In this document: positions 14,381 to 23,307 of the stretch, in pieces
How the letters are laid out: each line of letters opens with the position of its first letter
Numbering within the stretch: position 1 is the stretch's first letter
NCBI RefSeq assembly: GCF_000969835.1
Contig: NZ_KQ033912.1
Coordinates: forward strand, 248,001-312,000
Length of the DNA stretch: 64,000 bases
From: Parabacteroides goldsteinii DSM 19448 = WAL 12034
GTDB lineage: Bacteria; Bacteroidota; Bacteroidia; Bacteroidales; Tannerellaceae
Reading direction: 5' to 3'
Notes under the pieces: model-generated
What the model saw: only the letters and a program-made list of their open reading frames with translations
Databases searched by the model: none
Told to the model about the DNA's origin: nothing
Position numbers and translations under genes: made by a program

Positions 14381-14566
14381 ATTTTTATTGTCTCGAGTAG
14401 TATGTTTCTCGATTACGGGTGCAAAGATACGGACATTTTTTATTCTTGCAAATATTTCGAGAAAAAATTTCATCAAAATAAACATTTTTCTTTTTCTCCT
14501 GTTTTGAATTTACAGGGTTTATACATATATTAAATAGAGAAAGCATGCAGATAATAAATTAAGAAG

Positions 14567-14574
14567 TATATTTG
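14567..14574 (+). promoter_or_regulatory. -7 promoter element of rsfS
   Basis: TATATTTG fits the Bacteroidetes TAnnTTTG -7 box about 30 bases before the rsfS start; no clear -33 TTG is visible at the ideal spacing. Confidence 0.55.
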
Positions 14575-14604
14575 CAACTTCGAAAATTATTCAATAAAAA
14601 ATAA

Positions 14605-14964
14605 ATGGATCAAACAAAAGAATTAGTAAACACAATTGTTGAAGGCCTACAAGAGAAAAAAGGCAAAAATATTGTAACCGTAGATTTAACCCAACTATCC
14701 GGAGCCGTATGCCAATATATGGTCATATGCGAAGGGAACACTCCTACTCAGGTATCAGCACTTTCTGATTCCGTGTGGGATTTCGCGCGCAAAAAAGCGG
14801 GCGAGAAACCTTTGTCTATTGATGGCAACCAGAGTGCCCAATGGATAGGGATGGATTATGGCACGGTTCTTGTACACATATTCTTGCCGGAGCAACGCGA
14901 GTTTTATAATCTGGAGACCCTATGGTCTGACTCTAAAGTCACCCAGATCCCGAATCTCGATTAA
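14605..14964 (+). CDS. rsfS: Ribosomal silencing factor RsfS
   Basis: This 119-residue RsfS/Iojap-family protein binds ribosomal protein uL14 on free 50S subunits and blocks subunit joining when nutrients are short. Family features are visible: 'GKNIVTVDLTQLSGAVCQYMVICEGNTPTQV' near residues 20-50, 'EKPLSIDGNQSAQWIGMDYGTVLVHIF' near 72-98 and the terminal 'REFYNLETLWSD'. Length is normal. It is followed 28 bases later by ftsH, the usual Bacteroidetes pairing, and both probably share the promoter at 14567. Confidence 0.95.
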   Translation: MDQTKELVNTIVEGLQEKKGKNIVTVDLTQLSGAVCQYMVICEGNTPTQVSALSDSVWDFARKKAGEKPLSIDGNQSAQWIGMDYGTVLVHIFLPEQREFYNLETLWSDSKVTQIPNLD

Positions 14965-14992
14965 GCCGGATTAATATTATCGAATTCAAAGT

Positions 14993-17056
14993 ATGGAAAA
15001 TAAAAACGACATGTTTAATAAAGTGCCGAAGAACAATAAGCCTAAAATGTTCAAGTTTAACCTGTATTGGATGTACGGGCTAATTTTTATGATGCTTATT
15101 GCTCTGTATCTGACGAACGATTCCTCGGCATCGAAAGAATTGGGATGGACCGAATTCCAGAAACTGGCCCAGGATAATGTCTTTGACAAAATGGCTGTCT
15201 ACAACAAGAAAAATCTGGTGGAGGCCACTGTCAAGAGCGGTAAGAAAGCATTAGTCTTTAAAAGTGACAGCACGACTTTAGGCACAAACCCAAAAGTGTA
15301 TGTCAAAATACCGTCAGCAGACAAATTTTCCGATTTTTACGACAAAGCGGTAACAGAGAATCATATTGATACTCAAGTACGATATGAAGAAGGCGACGAT
15401 GCCATATGGAATTTTTTGGTTTCTTTCGGACCGATCATCCTGATCATTGTTGTGTGGATCTTCCTGATGAGAAGAATGTCAGGCGGTGCAGGCGGTGGTC
15501 CGGGCGGGGTATTCAGTGTCGGCAAAGCAAAAGCACAACTCTTTGATAAAGATAACGACCGGAAAGTGACATTTAAAGATGTGGCAGGTTTGTCAGAAGC
15601 CAAGCAAGAGGTGGAAGAAATCGTCGCATTCCTCAAAAATCCGGAAAAATATACCGAATTAGGTGGTAAAATACCTAAGGGCGCTTTATTGGTCGGTCCT
15701 CCGGGAACAGGTAAGACATTGCTTGCAAAGGCGGTAGCCGGTGAAGCGGATGTTCCTTTCTTCTCACTGTCAGGTTCCGACTTTGTCGAAATGTTTGTCG
15801 GCGTAGGTGCGTCACGTGTCCGTGATCTGTTCCGCCAGGCCAAAGAGAAGTCCCCGTGTATCGTGTTCATCGATGAAATAGATGCCGTAGGCCGTGCCCG
15901 TGGCAAAAATGCCAACATGAACAGTAACGACGAACGCGAAAACACCTTGAACCAGTTGCTGACAGAAATGGACGGTTTCGGCTCAAACAGCGGTGTGATC
16001 ATCCTGGCTGCCACTAACCGTGCAGATATTCTGGATAAGGCGTTGCTCCGCGCAGGACGTTTTGACCGTCAGATCAGTGTGGAACTGCCGGACTTAAACG
16101 AACGTAAAGAGATATTCGGCGTGCATCTGCGTCCGATCAAGATAGATGAAAGTGTTGATGCAGAATTCATGGCTCGCCAGACTCCGGGATTCTCTGGAGC
16201 CGATATCGCCAATGTTTGTAATGAAGCAGCATTGATAGCGGCCCGTGGCGGTAAAAAGTTCGTTCAGAAAGATGATTTCATGAATGCGGTAGATCGTATT
16301 GTCGGTGGTTTGGAAAAACGTACTATGATAACAACCGCGGACGAACGGAAGAGTATTGCTTATCACGAAGCAGGCCATGCCACATTAAGCTGGTTCCTTG
16401 AACATGCCAATCCGTTGGTTAAGGTGACTATCGTACCGAGAGGTAAAGCATTGGGAGCAGCCTGGTATATGCCGGAAGAACGCCAGATCACCACCCGCGA
16501 ACAAATGCTCGATGAGATGTGCGCAACGCTGGGCGGACGTGCAGCAGATGAATTTTTCCTCGGTAAAATAACGACCGGAGCATCCAATGACCTGGAACGG
16601 GTAACCAAGCAGGCTTACGCCATGGTTGTCTACTTCGGTATGAGTGAAAAACTTCCTAACCTGAATTATTACGATTCGAGCGGTCAGGACTGGGGATTCA
16701 CCAAGCCGTATAGCGAGGAGACTTCCCGCATGATCGACCAGGAAGTACAAAGAATCATTACCGAACAATACGAACGCGCTAAAAAAATCCTGTCCGACCA
16801 CGCAGAAGGACATAACAAACTGGCGCAAGTCTTGCTCGAACGCGAAGTGATCTATACGGAAGATGTTGAGCATATCTTCGGCAAACGGGCCTGGATCTCA
16901 CGCTCACAGGAAATTCTGGATTTGCAGGAAAAGGCAAACAACGACAAGCAAGTTGCCGCCGAAGAAACAAAAACGGATGAAACAACTCCCCAATCAAGCG
17001 ACTACAAAGTTCGGGCTGTACCGGCAGGAACCAATGAGACTGACAATATTGCCTGA
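14993..17056 (+). CDS. ftsH: ATP-dependent zinc metalloprotease FtsH
   Basis: The 687-residue protein is a full-length FtsH, a membrane-bound hexameric AAA+ protease that degrades misfolded membrane proteins and short-lived regulators. Two membrane helices flank the N-terminal periplasmic domain (near residues 24-41 and 144-160). The AAA+ domain has Walker A 'GPPGTGKT' near 234-241, Walker B 'CIVFIDEID' and the second region of homology with 'RAGRFDRQI'. The zinc site is 'HEAGH' near 457. The C-terminal 40 residues are a polar, glutamate/threonine-rich tail. It sits between rsfS and cdsA with a strong terminator after it. Confidence 0.97.
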   Translation: MENKNDMFNKVPKNNKPKMFKFNLYWMYGLIFMMLIALYLTNDSSASKELGWTEFQKLAQDNVFDKMAVYNKKNLVEATVKSGKKALVFKSDSTTLGTNPKVYVKIPSADKFSDFYDKAVTENHIDTQVRYEEGDDAIWNFLVSFGPIILIIVVWIFLMRRMSGGAGGGPGGVFSVGKAKAQLFDKDNDRKVTFKDVAGLSEAKQEVEEIVAFLKNPEKYTELGGKIPKGALLVGPPGTGKTLLAKAVAGEADVPFFSLSGSDFVEMFVGVGASRVRDLFRQAKEKSPCIVFIDEIDAVGRARGKNANMNSNDERENTLNQLLTEMDGFGSNSGVIILAATNRADILDKALLRAGRFDRQISVELPDLNERKEIFGVHLRPIKIDESVDAEFMARQTPGFSGADIANVCNEAALIAARGGKKFVQKDDFMNAVDRIVGGLEKRTMITTADERKSIAYHEAGHATLSWFLEHANPLVKVTIVPRGKALGAAWYMPEERQITTREQMLDEMCATLGGRAADEFFLGKITTGASNDLERVTKQAYAMVVYFGMSEKLPNLNYYDSSGQDWGFTKPYSEETSRMIDQEVQRIITEQYERAKKILSDHAEGHNKLAQVLLEREVIYTEDVEHIFGKRAWISRSQEILDLQEKANNDKQVAAEETKTDETTPQSSDYKVRAVPAGTNETDNIA

Positions 17057-17076
17057 CAAACATACATGGGATAAAT

Positions 17077-17126
17077 AAAAAGAGACCGGACAGTTCTTTC
17101 GTAAAGATACTGTCCGGTCTCTTTTT
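17077..17126. terminator. Terminator after ftsH
   Basis: A 12-bp stem (AGAGACCGGACAG with its complement) is flanked by A5 and T5, giving a strong bidirectional hairpin with a U-tract. Confidence 0.9.
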
Positions 17127-17142
17127 ATTTAGATTTATTCTT

Positions 17143-17150
17143 TATCTTTG
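17143..17150 (+). promoter_or_regulatory. -7 promoter element of cdsA
   Basis: TATCTTTG matches TAnnTTTG and lies 42 bases before the cdsA start, just after the ftsH terminator. Confidence 0.6.
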
Positions 17151-17192
17151 CACGGAAAATAAATCAACAAACGAACAAAACAACATACGGTT

Positions 17193-18026
17193 TTGAAAAA
17201 TCTGATAAAACGGGCACTTACCGGTATAATCTTCGTTGCAGTGCTGGTTGGAGCAATTTGCTACCACCCGATCTCTTTTCTTGTTCTTTTCAGTCTGATC
17301 ACCGGATTGACATTATGGGAATTTTATGGTTTGGTAAAGCATTATGAGGATGCCTCCATAAAACGGGCAGTCTCTTCGCTGGGAGGCGTTTATTTATTTG
17401 CCGCCACCTTCGCTTACACAAACCAACTGACAGACGGCGTCGTTTTCCTGCCTTATCTCCTATTTCTTATATATACATTAGTTGCCGAGTTATATTATAA
17501 AGCACCGAACCCGATCAACAACTGGGCATTCACTCTTTTCGCACAGGTGTATTGTGCCGGGACATTTTCGATGCTGAACTTTATCGCAGCCATACCTGAC
17601 ACCCCGGGTAAAGTAGTTTATTCCCCGTTATTCGTCATGGCGATCTTCATTTTCATCTGGCTGAACGATACCGGCGCTTATCTGGTCGGTTCCATGATCG
17701 GAAAAAGAAAGCTGTTTGAACGTATCTCACCTAAAAAATCGTGGGAAGGTTTCTTCGGAGGTTTAGCCGTAGTCCTGGGCGCTTCGCAGGCTCTGGCATG
17801 GTATGCACCGGAAGTTAGTTGGTATAACTGGCTGGGATTGTCGGCTACCGTTGTCTTATTCGGAACCTGGGGCGATCTGATCGAATCGTTGCTGAAACGT
17901 ACATTGGGAGTAAAAGATTCCGGCAACGTGCTGCCCGGCCATGGCGGAATGCTTGACCGGTTCGACAGCCTGATGCTGGCAGCTCCTGCCGCCTACATTT
18001 ATATAGAACTGTTTATTCGAAATTAA
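17193..18026 (+). CDS. cdsA: Phosphatidate cytidylyltransferase CdsA
   Basis: CdsA makes CDP-diacylglycerol from phosphatidic acid and CTP, the branch point for bacterial phospholipids. The 277-residue protein has about eight membrane segments and the family signature: 'SPKKSWEGFFGG' near residues 178-190 and 'LKRTLGVKDSGNVLPGHGGMLDRFDS' near 231-256. The most natural start is the TTG at 17193, giving 'MKNLIKRALTG', the usual N-terminus. Its 3' end overlaps the convergent porT-like gene by 14 bases. Confidence 0.95.
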   Translation: MKNLIKRALTGIIFVAVLVGAICYHPISFLVLFSLITGLTLWEFYGLVKHYEDASIKRAVSSLGGVYLFAATFAYTNQLTDGVVFLPYLLFLIYTLVAELYYKAPNPINNWAFTLFAQVYCAGTFSMLNFIAAIPDTPGKVVYSPLFVMAIFIFIWLNDTGAYLVGSMIGKRKLFERISPKKSWEGFFGGLAVVLGASQALAWYAPEVSWYNWLGLSATVVLFGTWGDLIESLLKRTLGVKDSGNVLPGHGGMLDRFDSLMLAAPAAYIYIELFIRN

Positions 18027-18714
18027 ATGTCAGCGAAACCATACGGGAGGTAGCTTTCGACAATGCATTCGGATATTTGATCAGATCCTTATCGGTCAGG
18101 TCGCTACGATCTTTCTGCAACAGGTCGACCAGCCCGAAACTGAACTTCAACTCCGGACAGAGTTTAAAGAACGGCAGATAAATATCACATCCTATACCGA
18201 ACTCCAGACCGAAGTCTGCCGCTTTCAATAAAACAGGCATCCCTTTCTTACGTCCAAGGTCCATCGCTCCGTATACGCCACCGATCAGATAAGGACGGTA
18301 GTTATTCAGGCGGAGGGCCGAAAATTTCACGCTCAAAGGAAAACTCAGAATAGTGGAACGGACGGAAGTAGTGAACTCCTCACCCGTAACCTGTTCCCGG
18401 AAGACGAACTTCTTATCCCCGAAATGGACTGTAGGTATGAAACGCAGGTTAAAATAGGGATTCAGATACATATCACCGATCACACCGACACTAAAACCGG
18501 GCGAATAAGTCGGGATTTCGGCAAACCATGTTTCACCGTCAGTCGTAACACCTGTATTTGTCAACAACAAATCCTGCGCATGCAATCCGACATGGAATCC
18601 CAGATGAAACCATTTCAAATCGGCATACGGCTGATTCTTCACCTTCTCTTTCTGCGCCATCACACCCGGGACGGCAAGGCTGCATATCAATAATAGAAAT
18701 AATAGACGTCTCAA
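18013..18714 (-). CDS. PorT-family outer-membrane beta-barrel protein
   Basis: The 233-residue protein begins with a signal peptide (RLLFLLLICSLAVPGVMAQ, cleavage after AQ near residue 21) and continues as an eight-strand-type outer-membrane barrel with alternating strands and an aromatic C-terminus (SLTFNFE). Sequence pieces such as 'LGFHVGLHAQDL', 'NLRFIPTVHFGDK' and 'FSFGLVDLL' match the PorT family. PorT in Porphyromonas is needed for type IX secretion, while many gut Bacteroidales keep a homologue without it. No other T9SS gene is in the window, so the role here is uncertain. Confidence 0.8.
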   Translation of the reverse strand: MRRLLFLLLICSLAVPGVMAQKEKVKNQPYADLKWFHLGFHVGLHAQDLLLTNTGVTTDGETWFAEIPTYSPGFSVGVIGDMYLNPYFNLRFIPTVHFGDKKFVFREQVTGEEFTTSVRSTILSFPLSVKFSALRLNNYRPYLIGGVYGAMDLGRKKGMPVLLKAADFGLEFGIGCDIYLPFFKLCPELKFSFGLVDLLQKDRSDLTDKDLIKYPNALSKATSRMVSLTFNFE

Positions 18715-18757
18715 CTCTCAATCAATTTTGAATTATAACGAAAAAGATTAGAACTTA

Positions 18758-18788
18758 TTGCAGAAATACAAATAAAACTCTATTTTTG
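18758..18788 (+). promoter_or_regulatory. Bacteroidetes promoter of the ferredoxin gene
   Basis: TTG at 18758-18760 and TATTTTTG at 18781-18788 are 20 bases apart, matching the -33/-7 consensus almost exactly. The ferredoxin start is 38 bases downstream. Confidence 0.75.
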
Positions 18789-18825
18789 CACCAACTAATA
18801 GTTATCAATTTAAACGTTTAAGAAA

Positions 18826-18996
18826 ATGGCTTATTTAATTAGTGAAGATTGTATTGCTTGCGGTACTTGCATTGACGAGTGTCCGGTAGGAGCTATCTCA
18901 GAAGGTGATATCTATCATATCGACCCTGAAATGTGTACTGATTGTGGTACTTGCGCTGACGCATGTCCTACTGAAGCAATTCATCCGGTTGCATAA
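18826..18996 (+). CDS. 2[4Fe-4S] ferredoxin
   Basis: A 56-residue bacterial-type ferredoxin carries two cluster-binding motifs, C-IA-C-GT-C-IDE-CP in the first half and C-TD-C-GT-C-ADA-CP in the second. This is the eight-Cys clostridial pattern for low-potential electron transfer in the cytoplasm. The full length is normal for this class. It is monocistronic, with its own strong promoter and a strong terminator, which fits an abundant electron carrier for pyruvate:ferredoxin and related oxidoreductases. Confidence 0.95.
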   Translation: MAYLISEDCIACGTCIDECPVGAISEGDIYHIDPEMCTDCGTCADACPTEAIHPVA

Positions 18997-19043
18997 ACCG
19001 CAGTAAAAATAGGCAACCTTTATAACAGGATACCTATAAAAAG

Positions 19044-19086
19044 ATAACGAGCTGTTTCTTCTTTATAAAGAAAAACAGCTCGTTAT
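19044..19086. terminator. Terminator after the ferredoxin gene
   Basis: A 14-bp inverted repeat (ATAACGAGCTGTTT and complement) with a short A/T loop forms a strong hairpin. It also lies at the 3' end of the convergent PUR-domain gene. Confidence 0.85.
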
Positions 19087-19100
19087 TATTTTCCCCCCTT

Positions 19101-19463
19101 TTAAAAATCGATGTCCAGCTTTATCTCGTCTGAACCATCGTCTGTCTTTGTCTCAGCATCCGGGGCTTGTGCCTGTAGATCTTCAGAGTTACGTTGCTTG
19201 ATGTAATTGATCACATCATTCATTCCCTCCATAAACTTGTCAAAATCTTCCTTATAAAGGAAAATCTTATGCTTCTCAAAAGAGATCTGCATTCCGTTTT
19301 TAGGCTGCACCTTTTTACTTTCGGTCACCGCCAGGAACAAATCGTCCTTCAAGTTCTTCTTTACGTCCAGATAATAGATCCTCTTACCTGCTTTTATGGC
19401 CTTAGAGTACAAAATCTCTTTATCGCCACCTTCAACCTGTATTTTCTTCACCGACTCATCCAT
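19101..19463 (-). CDS. PUR-family nucleic-acid-binding protein (DUF3276)
   Basis: The start at 19463 gives 'MDESVKKIQVEGGDKEILYSKAIKAGKRIYYLD-', the usual opening of Bacteroidetes DUF3276 proteins. An upstream ATG at 19493 would add an unlikely ten residues. The roughly 80-residue PUR domain has the four-strand/helix pattern (RIYYLDV, LFLAVTESKK, HKIFLYKEDFDKFMEGM) shared with the Borrelia single-strand DNA/RNA binding protein. The C-terminus is acidic. It probably binds single-stranded nucleic acid; its biological role is unknown. Confidence 0.85.
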   Translation of the reverse strand: MDESVKKIQVEGGDKEILYSKAIKAGKRIYYLDVKKNLKDDLFLAVTESKKVQPKNGMQISFEKHKIFLYKEDFDKFMEGMNDVINYIKQRNSEDLQAQAPDAETKTDDGSDEIKLDIDF

Positions 19464-19644
19464 ATAGCCAACATTTGTTAAACACCCACCCAATATTCAT
19501 AACTTGCTTCAAATATGTGCATTTTTTTTTAAACAACAACTATTTTAACGCATCAAAATATCTCATTTTACGTTTGAAAGTGTAAAATAACGCCTAACAC
19601 CTATAAAATTAAATAAACCGGGGGCCTTTTATCAAAAGATTGAC

Positions 19645-19652
19645 TACCTTTG
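19645..19652 (+). promoter_or_regulatory. -7 promoter element of nusB
   Basis: TACCTTTG matches TAnnTTTG 36 bases before the nusB start. Confidence 0.6.
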
Positions 19653-19687
19653 CAACCTAATTTATAATAAAGTAGTTCCTTCAAACG

Positions 19688-20614
19688 ATGATCAACAGAA
19701 TTTTAATCCGCATTAAAGTTTTACAGATAGTTTATTCATTCTATCAAAACGGAAACAATGACCTCAAAGTAGCGGAAAATGAATTGCTTTTCAGCTTACG
19801 GAAGTCGTACGACTTATATCACTACTTCCTCCTTCTAATTATCGAAGTCACCAACTTACAGCAACGGACACTTGACGCCAAAAAAAGCAAGTATATGCCG
19901 ACCCACGCCGAGTTGAACCCTAACACCCGTCTGGTTAATAATCGTTTCGCAGCCCAGGTTGCCGAAAACGAAGCGCTCCAGAAATATGTGGCGGAACAGG
20001 GATTATCGTGGGTAAACGATGAAGAGTTTATCAAGAATGTACTGGATCTGATCCTGGCTTCCGACCTGTACAACGAGTATCTGGATAACGAAAACGATTC
20101 TTACGAGACTGACAAAGAATTCTGGCGTGCCGTATTCAAAAAGTTAATCTGTGGTAACGAAATGATCGAAGAGTACCTGGAGGACAAAAGCATTTACTGG
20201 AACGACGACATCGAAATCGTTGAAACATTCACGCTGAAAACAATCAAACAGTTCGAAGAAAAAAACAAAGGAAAACAGAAACTGCTTCCTATGTTCAAGG
20301 ATCTGGAAGACCAGTCTTTCGCTATCAAACTGTTCCGTCAGTCATTATTGAAAGGTGCCGAATATCGGGAGCGTATCAACAAACATATGAAGAACTGGGA
20401 AACAGAACGTATCGCCAATATGGACCTGATCATCATGCAGGTTGCACTGGCTGAAATCATGACATTCCCTTCTATCCCCATCAATGTCACTTTCAACGAA
20501 TACATCGACACGGCTAAATATTACAGCACACCTAAAAGTGGCGTGTTCATCAATGGAATCCTGGATTCTATTGTATCCGAGTTAAAAAAAGAAAAGGTAT
20601 TGCTTAAAGATTAA
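19688..20614 (+). CDS. nusB: Transcription antitermination factor NusB
   Basis: The C-terminal 140 residues are a NusB domain: 'FAIKLFRQSLLKGAEYRERINKHMKNWETERIANMDLIIMQVALAEIMTFPSIPINVTFNEYIDTAKYYSTPKSGVFINGILDSI' contains the family's IaxmDrxiLrxalyEl- and -INEaVelAK-like segments. At 308 residues it has the long N-terminal extension seen in Bacteroidetes NusB. NusB with NusE promotes antitermination during rRNA transcription. It is followed by yajC, ybbR and coaE in the same direction, a typical Bacteroidetes cluster. Confidence 0.92.
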   Translation: MINRILIRIKVLQIVYSFYQNGNNDLKVAENELLFSLRKSYDLYHYFLLLIIEVTNLQQRTLDAKKSKYMPTHAELNPNTRLVNNRFAAQVAENEALQKYVAEQGLSWVNDEEFIKNVLDLILASDLYNEYLDNENDSYETDKEFWRAVFKKLICGNEMIEEYLEDKSIYWNDDIEIVETFTLKTIKQFEEKNKGKQKLLPMFKDLEDQSFAIKLFRQSLLKGAEYRERINKHMKNWETERIANMDLIIMQVALAEIMTFPSIPINVTFNEYIDTAKYYSTPKSGVFINGILDSIVSELKKEKVLLKD

Positions 20615-20676
20615 TTATTATACTTACATTTGTAGCTAGTCAATAGGTACAAATTTATAAATGAATATAGTTAGTT

Positions 20677-20988
20677 ATGAGCTTAGTTAGTATTTTACTT
20701 CAGGCTGCCGGAGGCCAGTCACAGTGGTCAGGCATCCTTATGATGGTGGTTATCGTTGCGATCTTCTATTTCTTCATGATCCGTCCGCAACAGAAAAAGC
20801 AGAAAGAGATACAGAAATCTCGTGAAGCATTGAAAACGGGTGACAAAGTGATCACAGCCGGAGGTATCTACGGAAAGATCAAAGAAATCGGCGATACTTA
20901 TATGCTGATAGAAATTTCAGACGGAGTACGCATCCGTGTAGATAAAACTTCTATCTTTGCTTCTTCAGAAGACGCACAGCAAAAATAA
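20677..20988 (+). CDS. yajC: Preprotein translocase accessory subunit YajC
   Basis: A 103-residue single-span membrane protein with the YajC signature: one hydrophobic helix (residues 19-36, ILMMVVIVAIFYFFMIRPQQKKQKE) followed by a cytoplasmic beta domain with 'LKTGDKVITAGGIYGKI'. It works with SecDF at the SecYEG translocon. The gene is 62 bases after nusB and 13 before the YbbR-like gene, so it is probably cotranscribed. Confidence 0.95.
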   Translation: MSLVSILLQAAGGQSQWSGILMMVVIVAIFYFFMIRPQQKKQKEIQKSREALKTGDKVITAGGIYGKIKEIGDTYMLIEISDGVRIRVDKTSIFASSEDAQQK

Positions 20989-21001
20989 GAAATAACAAAA
21001 T

Positions 21002-22012
21002 ATGCCGCAGCTTGATATTAATCAATCATTCAAGTCTGCCCGGATGAAGATTAATGCTTTTCTGCGTCGTCAGAGATGGAAGGAAGCATTAATCTTTTTC
21101 TTTTTCGTACTACTGTCATTAGGTTTCTGGTTATTGCAAAGCCTCCAGCAGGAATATGAAATAGAAATCAGCATCCCGGTCAGATACAAGAATATTCCAC
21201 CGGATATCTCTTTTACCGAAACTCCCCCGCAAGAGATCATTGCCAAGGTAAAGGATAAAGGAAGTGTTCTGCTGAACTATTCCTTCGGGAGATCGTTTGC
21301 CCCGATCGAAACGAATATGAAAAATCAGGCTGAGAAAAGCGGATCATTATCTATTACCAAAAAAACGATCCAAAGCGACATACAGAAACAGTTGCTTGCC
21401 ACGACCTCGCTGGTCGGTTTCGAGCCCCAGTCTATTGAAGCGGCATACAGTAAACGGATAAAGAAAGATATCCCGGTCATATTCGACGGAACTATCCAGA
21501 CAAATCCCGGCTTCCATGTGTCGGGTAACATCCTGATCTCGCCATCGACAGTCAGTGTATATGCCAGCGACATTGTACTGGATACGCTGAACCAGGCAAA
21601 AACCGTCTTCACCGAAATAAAGAAAGGGACGAAAACGATTACACGGACCGTACAACTGCAAAAGATCAGTGAAGCGACGTATGATCCGACAAGCGTTACC
21701 ATAACGATCCCTATTGAAGAGTTTACAGAAAAGACATTGGAGATACCTGTCATCTGTACAGGACTTCCTCCGCATTATACATTGCGTACTTTTCCTTCCA
21801 TAGCAAAGGTTACATGCAGCGTTCCGTTATCCCGTTTCAAGGACTTGTCGGAAGATGCATTTGAAATAAAGTTTTCTTTCAAAGATCTGGAACAAAACGT
21901 CTCCGGCACCTTACCTATCCAACTGACAAAGAAACCGGATTGGGTAAGTTCGGCTACGCTTGTCCCGGACAAAATTGAATTTATCCTGGAACAGAACAAT
22001 CTGCATGATTAA
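21002..22012 (+). CDS. YbbR-like domain protein
   Basis: The 336-residue protein has one N-terminal membrane helix (about 30-46, ALIFFFFVLLSLGFWLLQSL) and YbbR-like repeats in the extracytoplasmic part, seen as 'IPVRYKNIPPDISFTETPPQEIIAKVKDKGS' near residues 58-90 and later similar strand patterns. In Firmicutes YbbR/CdaR regulates the cyclic-di-AMP synthase, but no such enzyme is nearby. In Bacteroidetes it is usually linked to yajC and coaE, as here. The coaE start lies inside its 3' end. Confidence 0.85.
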   Translation: MPQLDINQSFKSARMKINAFLRRQRWKEALIFFFFVLLSLGFWLLQSLQQEYEIEISIPVRYKNIPPDISFTETPPQEIIAKVKDKGSVLLNYSFGRSFAPIETNMKNQAEKSGSLSITKKTIQSDIQKQLLATTSLVGFEPQSIEAAYSKRIKKDIPVIFDGTIQTNPGFHVSGNILISPSTVSVYASDIVLDTLNQAKTVFTEIKKGTKTITRTVQLQKISEATYDPTSVTITIPIEEFTEKTLEIPVICTGLPPHYTLRTFPSIAKVTCSVPLSRFKDLSEDAFEIKFSFKDLEQNVSGTLPIQLTKKPDWVSSATLVPDKIEFILEQNNLHD

Positions 22013-22577
22013 AATTGGAATAACCGGCGGAATCGGAAGCGGCAAATCGGTTGTCGCTTCGTTATTGAATTTATACGGAGTACCGGTCTATGTCGCCGAT
22101 ACGGAAAGTAAACTGCTGACCGACACGTCTCCTGTCATTAAAGAAAAACTCACCGCATTATTGGGAGAAGACCTCTACACAGAAAAAGGGTTGAACAAGA
22201 AGCTGCTCGCATCACATATATTCAGTAATCCGGAATATCTCCGGCAGGTAAATGCGATCATACACCCCGAAGTGAACCGTCATTTTTCAGCATGGACAAA
22301 AAGTCAGGCATCCGATATATGTGCCATCGAGTCGGCTATACTCTTCGAATCGGGTTTCAACGAAGTGGTGGACAAGAGCCTGATGGTATATGCGCCCATG
22401 CAACTCCGTATCGAACGGGCGGTAGCGAGAGATAACGTCCCGCGGGAAGAAATCGTACGCCGCATCAACAACCAGTTGCCGGACGAGGTAAAAAGAGACC
22501 GTTCCGATTATGTTATCTACAACGACGATAAGCAGGCTTTACTTCCCCAGGTTGAGAAATTTCTGGTGTCTTTATGA
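22005..22577 (+). CDS. coaE: Dephospho-CoA kinase
   Basis: CoaE phosphorylates dephospho-CoA to give coenzyme A, the last step of CoA synthesis. The correct start is ATG 22005 ('MIKIGITGGIGSGKSVV'), overlapping the previous stop by eight bases; longer frames are unlikely. The P-loop is GGIGSGKS at residues 8-15. Downstream are the 'VYVADTESKLL' substrate region, 'INAIIHPEV' and 'AIESAILFESGF', all typical. The 190-residue length is normal. Confidence 0.95.
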   Translation: MIKIGITGGIGSGKSVVASLLNLYGVPVYVADTESKLLTDTSPVIKEKLTALLGEDLYTEKGLNKKLLASHIFSNPEYLRQVNAIIHPEVNRHFSAWTKSQASDICAIESAILFESGFNEVVDKSLMVYAPMQLRIERAVARDNVPREEIVRRINNQLPDEVKRDRSDYVIYNDDKQALLPQVEKFLVSL

Positions 22578-22630
22578 AACAGATTTGTAAAATAAGTCTC
22601 CCAAACTTCGGTAAAATCGTATAGTTATAC

Positions 22631-22638
22631 TACATTTG
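22631..22638 (+). promoter_or_regulatory. -7 promoter element of the DUF5606 gene
   Basis: TACATTTG matches TAnnTTTG 39 bases before the start codon. Confidence 0.6.
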
Positions 22639-22676
22639 CAGCTTTAAAGTTTAACACTATTAGAAAACGAAGTATT

Positions 22677-23126
22677 ATGTTGAAGACTATTTTGTCTATT
22701 TCGGGAAAACCGGGATTATTTAAATTGGTTTCCCACGGAAAGAACATGCTGATTGTCGAATCGTTGACAGATAAGAAAAGAGTACCTGCGTACGCAAAAG
22801 ATAAAGTAATCTCGCTGGGTGATATTGCTATCTATACAACCGAGACAGAAGTTCCTTTGCACGAAGTACTTACCAGCGTAAAAAATAAAGAAAACGGAGC
22901 CAAAGTCACAGTACCTTCCGACACTAAAGAATTGCGTACTTATTTTGCTGAAGTTTTACCTGATTTTGACCGCGAAAGAGTATATCCCAGCGATATCAAA
23001 AAATTATTGACATGGTATAACATCCTGATCGGAGCCGAAATTACAGATTTCACTCCGGAAGAAGAACCTGCCACTGAAGAAGCCGAAGCTAAAGAAGATA
23101 CAAACGCAGAAGCAAAAGCTGAATAG
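22677..23126 (+). CDS. DUF5606 conserved Bacteroidetes protein
   Basis: The 149-residue protein begins 'MLKTILSISGKPGLFKLVSHGKNMLIVESL', the characteristic opening of DUF5606, found across Bacteroidetes. The first 120 residues look globular (two small domains split near 'DTKELRTYFAEVLPDFD'). The last 25 are glutamate/alanine-rich and probably disordered. Its function is unknown. It has its own promoter and a strong terminator. Confidence 0.85.
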   Translation: MLKTILSISGKPGLFKLVSHGKNMLIVESLTDKKRVPAYAKDKVISLGDIAIYTTETEVPLHEVLTSVKNKENGAKVTVPSDTKELRTYFAEVLPDFDRERVYPSDIKKLLTWYNILIGAEITDFTPEEEPATEEAEAKEDTNAEAKAE

Positions 23127-23141
23127 GAAACAATCAGTCAT

Positions 23142-23183
23142 AAAAAAACCGGTGCACCCTTATTGGATGCACCGGTTTTTTTT
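23142..23183. terminator. Bidirectional terminator
   Basis: A7, then a 9-bp CCGGTGCA-type stem, then T8. It ends the DUF5606 transcript and could also stop lon transcription from the right. Confidence 0.9.
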
Positions 23184-23208
23184 ATCCTTTATATCTTATT
23201 CTGAAAAG

Positions 23209-23272
23209 TGTTTCATAGTAATGAAACAACTGTTTCTATAGGGTGAAACAACTGTTTCATTACTATGGAACA
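23209..23272. repeat. 64-bp composite palindrome (REP-like)
   Basis: TGTTTCATAGTAATGAAACA at 23209-23228 is mirrored by TGTTTCATTACTATGGAACA at 23253-23272. Between them GAAACAACTGTTTC occurs twice. Each arm is itself a hairpin and the whole can form a cruciform. It lies between convergent gene ends. Confidence 0.8.
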
Positions 23273-23307
23273 AACAAAACGTCTTTAGGAGACAGAAGAC
23301 AGATGTA

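Noticed and set aside
14234..14533. Frames across the tRNA-Gln region
   Set aside because: They run through the tRNA and terminator and have no protein-like features.
15373..16014. 213-codon frame antisense to ftsH
   Set aside because: Shadow of the strongly conserved AAA+ coding strand; Ser/Pro-rich composition typical of antisense frames.
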